A stretch of DNA of 10,110 nucleotides from positions 1 through 10,110 of the forward strand of contig JAUYJM010000051.1 of the NCBI GenBank assembly GCA_030689285.1, given 5' to 3'. Shown in pieces: positions 1 through 6,173 of the stretch. A model generated the notes under the pieces. The model was not told the DNA's origin. It worked only from the letters and a program-made list of their open reading frames with translations, and did not search any database. Position numbers and translations under genes: made by a program. The DNA is from a bacterium. Its GTDB lineage: Bacteria > Patescibacteriota > Minisyncoccia > Phycocordibacterales > GCA-002787175. Position 1 is the first letter of the stretch; the number at the start of each line of letters is the position of its first letter.

Positions 1-249
1 AAGCTCCAAGTGTTCGCTTCCTCACCCCTCTGGCAGGGGAGCATGGGAGAAAAAATCCATCCCCCTCGCCCCGTTAGAAACGAAGTTTCTAACGGGGCTC
101 GCCGACTCGGGTACTCCCTTCCCGCGCTACGCCGAAGCGGCTCCGAGCGAGGCGAGTACAAAAGGGAGAATTGGGAGGTACACGCGTAAGTCCTAAAATA
201 AATAATAGCATAAATTTTGCATAGTCGCCCCTAATTGGAAATAGGTTTT
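1..249. other. Gene-poor, GC-rich palindromic intergenic region
   Basis: No convincing gene is visible here. The stretch holds several short inverted repeats: CCCCT/AGGGG (25-29 with 35-39), a perfect 14-bp hairpin (68-98), GTACTC/GAGTAC (111-116 with 154-159), CTCCCTT/AAGGGAG (114-120 with 162-168), CTCGCC/GGCGAG (98-103 with 151-156), and a small GCCG/CGGC stem (131-141). The bases from about 60 to 180 are visibly more GC-rich than the AT-rich stretch after 185. Open frames on the minus strand give low-complexity Arg/Ser/Pro-rich translations, as expected from palindromic repeats rather than proteins. It may be a composite of extragenic repeats; the sequence alone does not show whether it is mobile. 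Confidence 0.6.
68..98. repeat. Perfect 14-bp inverted repeat (hairpin, 3-nt loop)
   Basis: GCCCCGTTAGAAAC (68-81) is followed by the loop GAA and then by its exact reverse complement GTTTCTAACGGGGC (85-98). No T run follows, so a simple intrinsic terminator for a + strand gene is not supported. It fits an extragenic palindrome or part of a larger repeat element. Confidence 0.85.
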
Positions 250-403
250 TAAGATACCTTGAATTACGAAATGGTGTTGAGGCGAGGTTTGAGAGGGCCT
301 TTTGAGGCGCGGCTCTCGCCCGAGAGAGGAGATTTTTAGTAAAAAATCTCCGTGCGCCAAAAAGACTCGCCAAAAAAGACATTTCGTAATTCACAGTAAG
401 ATA
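250..403. repeat. 7-bp direct repeats (TAAGATA) flanking the MITE-like element
   Basis: TAAGATA occurs at 250-256 and 397-403, immediately outside the two ends of the inverted-repeat element. Identical short direct repeats that abut terminal inverted repeats are the usual footprint of transposase-made staggered cuts. The copies are AT-rich and short, so chance is not excluded, but their symmetric placement is notable. Confidence 0.5.
257..396. mobile_element. MITE-like palindromic element with terminal inverted repeats
   Basis: The left end CCTTGAATTACGAAATG (257-273) and the reverse complement of the right end (380-396, CTGTGAATTACGAAATG) match at 15 of 17 positions; the inner 14 bp are perfect. 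The 7-mer TAAGATA lies directly outside each end (250-256 and 397-403), as a target-site duplication would. Inside, further complementary segments nest: GGCGAG/CTCGCC (281-286 with 366-371), an imperfect arm (299-310 with 354-364), CTCTCG/CGAGAG (313-326) and GGAGATTTTT/AAAAATCTCC (328-337 with 342-351). The 140-bp unit has no transposase and no credible coding frame. By structure it is a MITE or large extragenic palindrome. The family is not recognised, and mobility is inferred only from the TIR and direct repeats. Confidence 0.6.
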
Positions 404-438
404 GGGATTGATTTATATGGTAGACTTTTAATGCCAGA

Positions 439-444
439 GATAAT
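439..444 (+). promoter_or_regulatory. Possible -10 box for the helicase gene
   Basis: GATAAT matches TATAAT at 5 of 6 positions and would start transcription near 451, only a few bases before the ATG at 456. No well-spaced -35 box is visible. The call rests on similar arrangements upstream of other genes in this window. Confidence 0.3.
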
Positions 445-455
445 GTCCATAATTT

Positions 456-2117
456 ATGACTCAAAACGAAGCTTTAGAAATCCTAAAAACCGGACGAAAT
501 TGTTATATAACAGGCCCCGCCGGAAGCGGTAAAACTCATCTTTTAAACAAGTACATTGAATATCTTAAAAAAAACGAAGTTTCTGTGGGAGTTACCGCTT
601 CTACCGGAATTGCCGCCACTCACTTGGGCGGCGTAACGATACACTCGTGGACAGGTATGGGAATACGGGATTTTTTATCCAAAGAAATCTTGGAAGACTT
701 GGAGGGCAAGCAGTATCTTTGGAAAAGAATGGAGAAGGCGTCCGTGCTTGTAATAGACGAAATATCAATGCTTCATCACTTTCGGCTTGATATGGTAGAT
801 ATGATATTGCGCGCTTTCAAAAGAAATGACGTTCCTTTTGGTGGAATACAAGTGGTGCTTTGTGGTGATTTTTTTCAGCTTCCTCCAATAAGAGGGAGAG
901 GGGAGGAAGAACCCTTTTTTGCTTACAGAGCGAAGAGTTGGCAAGAAGGAAATTTCACCACGCTTTATCTCGGCGAGCAGTATAGGCAAGATGACGATAT
1001 TTTCCTGAAAGTTTTAAACGCAATTCGCGCGGGACGCGGAAAGACCGAGGCCAGAAAGCATCTTGAGGAAAGATTAAAAGCTCCGCGAAAAGAAGGCGTA
1101 ATTCAAACGATGCTCTATACCCACAATGTGGACGTGGACAGAGAAAACGAAAAAGAGCTTTCAAAGATTGGAGATAGGTGTTTTGAGTACAAAATGTCCG
1201 CAAGCGGCAACCCTTATCTTGTGGCCACCTTGAAAAAATCATGCCTCGCGCCTGAAATTTTGAAGTTGAAAGTCGGAGCCAGAGTGATGTTTGTAAAAAA
1301 CAATTTTGACGCTGGTTACGTAAACGGCACGCTAGGCACGGTGACTTCCGCTAGCGCTTACGGCGCGACGGTGGAAACGGCTTTGGGACACAGAATTTCA
1401 GTGGAAAAAGCCAGCTGGATGGTGGAGGAAGACGGTCGTATTAAAGCCGAAGTGGAGCAATTGCCGCTTCGGCTTGCATGGGCAATAACGGTGCACAAAA
1501 GCCAGGGTATGACTATGGACGCTGTGAAAACAGACCTTTCAAAGTCGTTTGAAAAAGGTATGGGTTACGTGGCGCTTTCAAGAGTAAGGTCGTTTCTCGG
1601 ACTTACATTGCTTGGACTAAATGAAGTCGCGCTTGAAATAAATGAGGAGGTTTTAGCCGTGGACGGTGAGTTCTTTAAATCTTCCGCCAGAGCCGCGTAT
1701 GAGTTTGGTGAAATAGGCGAAAAGGAAAAAATTTTGGCGCAAAGGGAATTTTTGGGCAAGGTGGGAGGCAGGGCGAACAAAAAGACGATAAAAGTATCCA
1801 CGTTTGATGAAACTAAAAAACTTCTCCTTGAAAAAATGTCGCTTGGCGAAATGGCGGAAAGAAGGGGGTTTACCAAAGAGACGATTATTTCTCATATTGA
1901 AAAGATAAGCTCGGAGGATTTTAGTGTGGACGTAAGTTGCATTAGAAACGAATTGCCGAAGGAGAAACTATTGAAGATAACTTCGGCTTTTGAAAGAAGT
2001 TTTGAGAAAACAGGCGGTTACAATTTGGCGCCTGTAAAAGCAATGCTTGGCGGTAAATTTTCCTATTTGGATATCCGCCTTGCGCGCTTATTTTTAAAGA
2101 AAGCACAGACTTTTTAA
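456..2117 (+). CDS. PIF1-like SF1B DNA helicase with C-terminal HTH_40-like domain
   Basis: This 553-residue protein is an ATP-dependent helicase of the PIF1/RecD2/Dda group, expected to unwind DNA 5'-to-3' in the cytoplasm during replication or repair. Visible motifs in order are Walker A GPAGSGKT (20-27), motif Ia around VTASTGIAATHLGG (46-59), Walker B VLVIDEISML (97-106), motif III VLCGDFFQLPPI (134-145) and LGEQYRQ (172-178). An SH3-like segment with KVGARVMFVKNN (272-283) and YVNGTLGTV follows, then ITVHKSQG (344-351) and motif VI VALSRVR (372-378). After a charged linker, residues from about 447 resemble HTH_40 (STFDETKKLLLEKMSLGEMA, then GFTKETIISHIEKI), a winged-helix-like module also found at the end of some RecQ helicases. 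The ATG at 456 leaves a normal 19-residue lead-in to Walker A; no Shine-Dalgarno site is visible. It stands alone between repeat-rich spacers. The helicase call is firm; the exact subfamily is less so. Confidence 0.93.
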   Translation: MTQNEALEILKTGRNCYITGPAGSGKTHLLNKYIEYLKKNEVSVGVTASTGIAATHLGGVTIHSWTGMGIRDFLSKEILEDLEGKQYLWKRMEKASVLVIDEISMLHHFRLDMVDMILRAFKRNDVPFGGIQVVLCGDFFQLPPIRGRGEEEPFFAYRAKSWQEGNFTTLYLGEQYRQDDDIFLKVLNAIRAGRGKTEARKHLEERLKAPRKEGVIQTMLYTHNVDVDRENEKELSKIGDRCFEYKMSASGNPYLVATLKKSCLAPEILKLKVGARVMFVKNNFDAGYVNGTLGTVTSASAYGATVETALGHRISVEKASWMVEEDGRIKAEVEQLPLRLAWAITVHKSQGMTMDAVKTDLSKSFEKGMGYVALSRVRSFLGLTLLGLNEVALEINEEVLAVDGEFFKSSARAAYEFGEIGEKEKILAQREFLGKVGGRANKKTIKVSTFDETKKLLLEKMSLGEMAERRGFTKETIISHIEKISSEDFSVDVSCIRNELPKEKLLKITSAFERSFEKTGGYNLAPVKAMLGGKFSYLDIRLARLFLKKAQTF

Positions 2118-2125
2118 TCTTAATT

Positions 2126-2258
2126 CTTATTTTCTAAATCCTAAATCTCCCCTCAGTCTCTTCTGGTTTTTTTATTAGGTGAATTAGATGAATTATCTTG
2201 TTCTGAGCTTGTCGAAGAAGAAATTAGGTGAATTTGCTTATTTCCTAAATCCTAAATC
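2126..2258. repeat. Nested direct repeats around a TTCGACAAGCTCAG-type motif
   Basis: Two 22-nt copies of a sequence ending in CTAAATCCTAAATC (2126-2147 and 2237-2258) differ at one base. Between them, two identical 12-nt copies of ATTAGGTGAATT (2174-2185 and 2223-2234) flank TTCTGAGCTTGTCGAAGAA (2201-2219). The order is A-B-core-B-A with all copies in direct orientation. The core contains CTGAGCTTGTCGAA, the reverse complement of TTCGACAAGCTCAG, a motif I recall as a widespread intergenic bacterial repeat; this was not checked here. The spacer between the helicase and the DUF167 gene consists largely of these units. Confidence 0.7.
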
Positions 2259-2265
2259 ATATTTT

Positions 2266-2502
2266 ATGTATATAAAGCTTCACATCGTTACTTCCACAAA
2301 AAAAGAAAGCATAAAAAAAGACGGGCAAAACAGCTTCGTGATAGCAGTGAAAGAAAAACCGGAGAGGAATATGGCAAACCGCAGAGTTTTGGAAATTGTG
2401 CGAGATTATTTTAACCTTAAAGCGGGCGATGGGCCGGTGAGAATAGTAAGTGGCCATCACAGTCCATTAAAAATCGTGAGCATACCGGATAAGAATGTCT
2501 GA
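2266..2502 (+). CDS. DUF167 (YggU-like) small protein
   Basis: The predicted 78-residue protein matches the DUF167/YggU family, a small alpha/beta fold whose molecular role is not established. Family-like features are the N-terminal strand MYIKLHIVTS, the central VKEKPERNMANRRVLEIV (counterpart of the usual P-x-x-G-K-A-N segment) and a C-terminal VRIVSGHHSPLKIVSI (counterpart of the G-x-x-S-R-x-K strand). The Gly and Lys of the GKAN segment are replaced here by Asn and Met. The frame is open upstream to an ATG at 2188, but those 26 residues are encoded by the direct-repeat spacer and have no place in the family fold, so 2266 is chosen. No Shine-Dalgarno site precedes it. It stops with TGA, which argues against UGA recoding. 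It lies 48 bp before the HPF gene, whose promoter sits in that gap. Confidence 0.82.
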   Translation: MYIKLHIVTSTKKESIKKDGQNSFVIAVKEKPERNMANRRVLEIVRDYFNLKAGDGPVRIVSGHHSPLKIVSIPDKNV

Positions 2503-2515
2503 CACTAAATCCTTC

Positions 2516-2544
2516 TTGGACTCTGACTGGTTTTTTGCTATAAT
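2516..2544 (+). promoter_or_regulatory. Extended -10 promoter giving a predicted leaderless HPF mRNA
   Basis: A perfect TATAAT (2539-2544) is preceded by TGC, giving an extended -10 TGnTATAAT. A weak -35 candidate, TTGGAC (2516-2521), lies 17 bp upstream. Transcription would start about 7 bp after the -10, at 2550-2552, which coincides with the ATG at 2551. The transcript is therefore predicted to be leaderless. Confidence 0.7.
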
Positions 2545-2550
2545 GGCTAA

Positions 2551-2922
2551 ATGTTTAAAACCAACATCAAGGCCACAAATGTAAAACTTACATCGGAGAT
2601 TAGAGAATATCTTGATAAAAAACTACAGTCATTTTCCAAACTTATCTCTCCAGACGACCCGACCGTGATTCTAGATATTGAACTTGGACGCACTACCAGC
2701 CGCCATCAGTCCGGAAATATTTTTCGGGCCGAGATAAATCTTAATATGAAGGGCGCCAATCTGCGCGCCGAATCGGAGAAGGCGAATTTGTTTTTAGCGA
2801 TTGACGAAGTGAGAGATGAGGTCTTGAAAGAACTTCGCCGAAACAAAGGCAGAAAAATAGCTAGGTTTAAGAGAGGCGCCAGAACGATAAAAAAAGTTAT
2901 TTCCAGACGAAAGACGAGTTAG
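2551..2922 (+). CDS. Ribosome hibernation-promoting factor, short HPF/RaiA type
   Basis: This 123-residue basic protein belongs to the HPF/RaiA (sigma-54 modulation protein) family, which binds the 30S decoding region and keeps idle ribosomes inactive and intact. The N-terminus FKTNIKATNVKLTSEIREYL and the following KKLQSF segment are the typical first strand and helix. ILDIELGRTTSRHQSGNIFRA and EINLNMKGANLRAE give the central strands, and ANLFLAIDEVRDEVLKELRR the last helix. The tail from about residue 99 is rich in Lys and Arg. The C-terminal dimerisation domain of long HPF is absent, so it is a short form that would not itself link two ribosomes by that domain. It is the first gene of a probable unit with the PPIase 22 bp downstream. 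Its promoter is the best in the window. Confidence 0.92.
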   Translation: MFKTNIKATNVKLTSEIREYLDKKLQSFSKLISPDDPTVILDIELGRTTSRHQSGNIFRAEINLNMKGANLRAESEKANLFLAIDEVRDEVLKELRRNKGRKIARFKRGARTIKKVISRRKTS

Positions 2923-2932
2923 TTAATAGTCA

Positions 2933-2938
2933 TATAAA
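2933..2938 (+). promoter_or_regulatory. Possible -10 box for an internal start at the PPIase gene
   Basis: TATAAA (5 of 6 matches to TATAAT) lies 6 bp before the ATG at 2945, the same geometry as at the HPF gene. A start near 2945 would again be leaderless. No -35 box is evident, and read-through from the HPF promoter is equally possible. Confidence 0.35.
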
Positions 2939-2944
2939 TCGGTT

Positions 2945-3640
2945 ATGAAAGCACCAATGGTAGTTTTTGGAGTGGACATAAACAAACGTCTGTCGCGAGA
3001 TGTTTCAGCCATCGCGCTACTCTGCCTAACTTTGGTCACGGCAGGTGTGTTTTATGTGGCAAATAGGGCAGGGGCGATAGCCGATGCTTTGGTCAAAAAT
3101 CATTATGTTTTATCAACGAATAGCGATTTTAAAGAAGTAAAAAAAATGAAAATAGAAGACGTGACGGTGGCGGATATTGTTACAACCAGCGGAACTATTT
3201 CCGTGGAATTTTTAAGGGACAAGGCGCCCAAGACCGTGGAGAATTTTATAAAGCTTGCCAGAGAAGGGTTTTATGACGGCACGAAATTTCATCGCGTCAT
3301 TCCGGACTTTATGATTCAAGGAGGCGACCCCCTGTCAAAGGACGACAATAAAAAAATTCTTTGGGGCACGGGCGGACCCGGCTACACTTTCCCGGATGAA
3401 ATAAATGACGTAAAAATCGTCAGGGGTACTGTGGCGATGGCAAACAGCGGTCCCGATACAAATGGTAGCCAATTTTTTATCGTAACAACCGCCCAGACTC
3501 CATGGTTAGACGGTAAACATACGGTTTTTGGCAAGGTGACATCCAATATGGACGTCGCCAATAATATAAGCATGTCGCCTAAAGGCCCCACAGACATTCC
3601 GCTTTCCCCGATTGTAATAGAAAAGATTATTTTAAAATAG
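2945..3640 (+). CDS. Membrane-anchored cyclophilin-type peptidyl-prolyl isomerase
   Basis: The 231-residue protein catalyses cis-trans isomerisation of Xaa-Pro bonds and probably assists folding outside the cytoplasmic membrane. A basic N-terminus is followed by one hydrophobic segment (about 20-40) that can act as signal anchor, then a linker and a cyclophilin domain (about 75-230). The catalytic pocket is complete: FHRVIPDFMIQGGD (115-128) supplies the equivalents of CypA Arg55, Phe60, Met61 and Gln63; GTVAMAN (161-167) the Met-Ala-Asn strand; QFF (176-178) the Phe113 equivalent; and WLDGKH (187-192) Trp121, Leu122 and His126. It should therefore be active. It begins 22 bp after the HPF gene and ends 1 bp before the carbamoyltransferase start, suggesting a shared transcript. 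No Shine-Dalgarno site is visible. Whether it is a lipoprotein is doubtful: Cys27 lies inside the hydrophobic stretch without a clear lipobox. Confidence 0.93.
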   Translation: MKAPMVVFGVDINKRLSRDVSAIALLCLTLVTAGVFYVANRAGAIADALVKNHYVLSTNSDFKEVKKMKIEDVTVADIVTTSGTISVEFLRDKAPKTVENFIKLAREGFYDGTKFHRVIPDFMIQGGDPLSKDDNKKILWGTGGPGYTFPDEINDVKIVRGTVAMANSGPDTNGSQFFIVTTAQTPWLDGKHTVFGKVTSNMDVANNISMSPKGPTDIPLSPIVIEKIILK

Positions 3641-3641
3641 T

Positions 3642-5465
3642 ATGAACGTACTGGGATTAAAAATCAGAGGCCATGTTACCGGCGCTTGCGTAATTTCAGA
3701 CTCGGATTCTGGTGTGAAAGTTGTAGCCATTTCTGAAGAGCGACTGTCCAGAGAAAAGCATGCCGTGGAAGCTTTTCCAAAATTGGCCATTGACTACTGC
3801 CTAGACGCTCTTTCTTTAGCGCCCGAGGACATAGGGCTCATTATCTTGGAGCAAGTGAGCGCTCGTTGGCGAGTGCCGATAAAGGACATTTTCTTGGAAA
3901 AATCACCGCGCAAATTTCCGAAAGCCCGCATTGAAATCGTAAATCATCAGGATGCTCACGCCGCTTCGGCTTTTTTCTGCTCGCCTTTTGAAGAGGCGGC
4001 GGTGCTTGTCTGCGATGGGGCGGGGGAAGTTTATCGCACGCATTTAGGAATGGCCGCCATTGAAACGGAAACTCTTTACAGAGGGGCGGGAAACAAACTT
4101 CATCAGATTCAAAAAACTTTGCATCTGCGCGATGGCAAATCTTGCCCTTATACTCAAGGAATAGGAAAACTTTACTCCGACATCACTGCTTACTTAAATT
4201 TGGGAAAATACAATGAAGGCAAGACGATGGGACTCGCTCCTTATGGAGACGACTCGTTTTTGAAAATTATGCCGCCGCAAATGTGGTTTACGGAAAAAGA
4301 GGGGACTGTGCTTTGCAACTCCAGAACTGTCTATCCAAAACGCTCTGTCATAGAACGAGCTTCTGCCGTTTCGAGAACTTTTGGGCAAAAACTTTTCGTC
4401 GCATATAGTCTCGTACGTATGAAAGTCAGGCGAATTTTTCGGCATTTGATTTTTCGCGTTCTTAAAATTTATTCAAATGAAATGTTTAGCGAGCCGAACA
4501 TCTTTCCTCCCCTTAAATTCCTCCGTCCGCCTAGAGGCAAGGAGAGTCTACCGGATAAATATTACTCGTCTGTCGCTTATGCCGCGCAGAAAGTGCTTGA
4601 AATGGTGGTAGGCCGCTTGGCTTTGAAGCTGAAAAACATTACCGGTTCACAAAATCTGTGCGTGGCGGGAGGCGTGGGCTTAAATATTGACGCAAACACT
4701 AAATTTTACACGGATGTCGGATTTCAAAAAGTCTTTATTCAGCCGGCCTCCTCTGACGCGGGTATTCCATTAGGCGCCGCTTTATACGGATTGCATAACA
4801 TTTTGGAAAGGCCGCGCAGATGGACTATGACAAGCGCGTCTCTCGGGCGCATTTATGGCGACGCAGAAATTGAAGCCGCCATAAAAAAGTATAAAGACAA
4901 GATAGAGGTAGAAAAACGAGAAGACATCGCCATAGAAGCCGCCAGAAGAATTGCCAATGGAGAGATTGTCGGCTGGTTTTACGGCGGTTCGGAATACGGC
5001 CCGAGAGCTTTGGGTAATCGCTCCATACTTTGCGATGGCAGGCAGAAGGATATGAAAGATATTGTAAACAACAGAGTTAAACACAGAGAGCCGTGGAGAC
5101 CTTTCGCCGCTTCAGTGCTGTTGGAAAATGTAAGTGAATGGTTTGATATTCCGGATGAGAGTCCTTTTATGCTTTTGGCGGCGCCGGTTAGAGAGGAAAA
5201 ACGCAGTCTCATACCTTCCGTTGTTCATATTGACGGCACGTGCAGAATACAAACCGTAACTAAAGCTTATAACGGCAGGTACTACGACCTTATTGCGGCG
5301 TTAAGAGCAGAGACCGGAACCCCTCTTCTTTTGGATACTTCATTCAACTTGGCGGGTGAGCCAATTGTGGAGACGCCAGAAGATGCCATAGACACGTTTC
5401 TCCGTACCGAAATGGACGTTTTGGTATTGGAGAAATATCTTGTGAAAAAAGCCCGTAAGCCGTAA
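3642..5465 (+). CDS. NodU/CmcH/TobZ-family carbamoyltransferase
   Basis: This 607-residue cytoplasmic enzyme belongs to the O-carbamoyltransferase family that moves a carbamoyl group from carbamoyl phosphate, through a carbamoyl-adenylate, to a hydroxyl of a sugar or secondary metabolite. The N-terminal Kae1-like domain carries HQDAHAASAFF (His102, His106, probable metal or adenylate site), VCDGAGE (123-129) and GGVGLNIDAN (343-352). The C-terminal YrdC-like domain carries EYGPRALGNRSIL (about 451-463) and DTSFNLAGEP (565-574). Length and motif order are normal for the family. Variations from the motifs I recall are Gln103 where a second His is common, and Asp565 where Asn is usual. The ATG lies 1 bp after the PPIase stop, so translational coupling is likely. 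The acceptor is unknown; a surface glycan is the likeliest guess in a small cell without a secondary-metabolite cluster nearby. Confidence 0.92.
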   Translation: MNVLGLKIRGHVTGACVISDSDSGVKVVAISEERLSREKHAVEAFPKLAIDYCLDALSLAPEDIGLIILEQVSARWRVPIKDIFLEKSPRKFPKARIEIVNHQDAHAASAFFCSPFEEAAVLVCDGAGEVYRTHLGMAAIETETLYRGAGNKLHQIQKTLHLRDGKSCPYTQGIGKLYSDITAYLNLGKYNEGKTMGLAPYGDDSFLKIMPPQMWFTEKEGTVLCNSRTVYPKRSVIERASAVSRTFGQKLFVAYSLVRMKVRRIFRHLIFRVLKIYSNEMFSEPNIFPPLKFLRPPRGKESLPDKYYSSVAYAAQKVLEMVVGRLALKLKNITGSQNLCVAGGVGLNIDANTKFYTDVGFQKVFIQPASSDAGIPLGAALYGLHNILERPRRWTMTSASLGRIYGDAEIEAAIKKYKDKIEVEKREDIAIEAARRIANGEIVGWFYGGSEYGPRALGNRSILCDGRQKDMKDIVNNRVKHREPWRPFAASVLLENVSEWFDIPDESPFMLLAAPVREEKRSLIPSVVHIDGTCRIQTVTKAYNGRYYDLIAALRAETGTPLLLDTSFNLAGEPIVETPEDAIDTFLRTEMDVLVLEKYLVKKARKP

Positions 5466-5508
5466 CTCAAGAGTCAAGATTTTTTAGGTGATGTAAGCGT
5501 AAAATCAA

Positions 5509-5751
5509 ATGCAAAGAAGCAGTACAACCTTTTTTAACTTTACAATCAGTATTTTGTTCGCGACAGTCGCCGTGGCATTTTTCTTGGGTGGACTGGAGAA
5601 TTTGGGCGGAAAAAACGGACTGTTAGCGCAGTCGACCGAACCGACCGTCTTGGAATTTGAGAATAAACACCTTTTTTATCATGAAGTCCTGTCCTTTCCG
5701 GAGCTTCTCTATGCCACCGCTCGGCATCTAGGTCATCTCTTTTCCGAATAA
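5509..5751 (+). CDS. Small hypothetical single-pass membrane or secreted protein
   Basis: The 80-residue product is not recognised. Residues about 8-29 are strongly hydrophobic and could be one membrane helix or an uncleaved signal, followed by LGGKNGLLAQSTEP and an acidic, aromatic-containing tail (LEFENKHLFYHE, then PELLYATARHLGHLF) that looks like a short amphipathic helix. It lies 43 bp after the carbamoyltransferase on the same strand and ends 26 bp before the end of the convergent glutaredoxin gene, so it fills the gap neatly. AGGTGATG (5486-5493) is 15 bp from the ATG, too far for a usual Shine-Dalgarno site. A real small membrane protein is more likely than not, but it could be a chance frame. 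Confidence 0.5.
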   Translation: MQRSSTTFFNFTISILFATVAVAFFLGGLENLGGKNGLLAQSTEPTVLEFENKHLFYHEVLSFPELLYATARHLGHLFSE

Positions 5752-5777
5752 TTCCTCTATTTTGCGGTTAGATAGTG

Positions 5778-6011
5778 TTATATTCCCAATGCTGCCTTTA
5801 TCTTTTGCTCGTCAAAACCGACTATCATCTCGTCCCCGATAAATATGACAGGTACGCCCATCTGGCCGCTCCTATCTACCATTTCCTTGCGTTTTTCCAT
5901 ATCGCTCGCGACATCATAGTCGGTAAAAGACACCTTGTTTTCTTTAAAAAATTCTTTAGCCTCGTGACAAAAATGGCAGGAAGGAGTTGAGTATATTGTT
6001 ACGTTTTTCAT
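5778..6011 (-). CDS. Glutaredoxin-like thiol-disulfide oxidoreductase (NrdH/YruB-like)
   Basis: The 77-residue protein has a single thioredoxin fold of glutaredoxin type. The start VTIYSTPSCHFCHEAKEFF places the redox pair at Cys12-His-Phe-Cys15 at the head of helix 1. GVPVIFIGDEMIVGF gives the cis-proline (Pro54) strand and the Gly-Phe segment that usually contacts the thiol substrate. It probably reduces disulfides in cytoplasmic enzymes such as ribonucleotide reductase. Whether glutathione or a thioredoxin reductase recharges it cannot be told from the sequence; the size and the SDMEKRKEMVDRSGQMGVP stretch fit the Uxx/YruB or NrdH-like branch. It is the only confident - strand gene here, convergent with the small ORF and divergent from the YihY-like gene. 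No Shine-Dalgarno site is evident before its ATG. Confidence 0.92.
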   Translation of the reverse strand: MKNVTIYSTPSCHFCHEAKEFFKENKVSFTDYDVASDMEKRKEMVDRSGQMGVPVIFIGDEMIVGFDEQKIKAALGI

Positions 6012-6149
6012 ATTGTGTAAGTTCCGAGCTAATTAATAAATCGGCATTTATCGGTATTAGTTACGAGAGTTCAAAAAGTTTGGCCGATTTCAAGTCAATG
6101 TTAAAATCAGATTCACATATTTAGGTTCGCGTAACGTTCATCATAAATA

Positions 6150-6158
6150 TGGTATCAT
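6150..6158 (+). promoter_or_regulatory. Probable extended -10 promoter for the YihY-like gene
   Basis: TGGTATCAT combines the TGn extension with TATCAT (5 of 6). Transcription would begin near 6165, leaving about 9 nt before the ATG at 6174 and no room for a normal Shine-Dalgarno site. A second, weaker box, TAGCAT (6161-6166), would give a leaderless start. The 162-bp divergent gap to the glutaredoxin gene otherwise shows only a short ATAAAT/ATTTAT inverted repeat (6036-6051). Confidence 0.45.
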
Positions 6159-6173
6159 ATTAGCATAGATTTT

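Noticed and set aside
68..98. The 14-bp hairpin as an intrinsic terminator
   Set aside because: No T run follows on either strand, and no gene is seen to end beside it within the window.
89..394. A 101-codon open frame on the - strand across the palindromic region
   Set aside because: It runs through both the GC-rich palindromes and the MITE-like element, and its translation is low-complexity Arg/Ser/Pro-rich with no fold or family resemblance. The inverted repeats explain the open frame.
302..532. A 76-codon + strand frame overlapping the helicase start
   Set aside because: It starts within the MITE-like element and overlaps the first codons of the clear helicase gene in another frame; the product is mostly Lys/Arg with no recognisable feature.
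2188..2265. A 26-residue N-terminal extension of the DUF167 protein
   Set aside because: The extension is encoded by the direct-repeat spacer, and the family fold begins at the ATG at 2266.
5465..5485. ACTC/GAGT inverted repeat followed by T-rich DNA as a terminator after the carbamoyltransferase
   Set aside because: The stem is only 4 bp with a 2-nt loop and is AT-rich, too weak for a terminator call, and the T run is separated from it.
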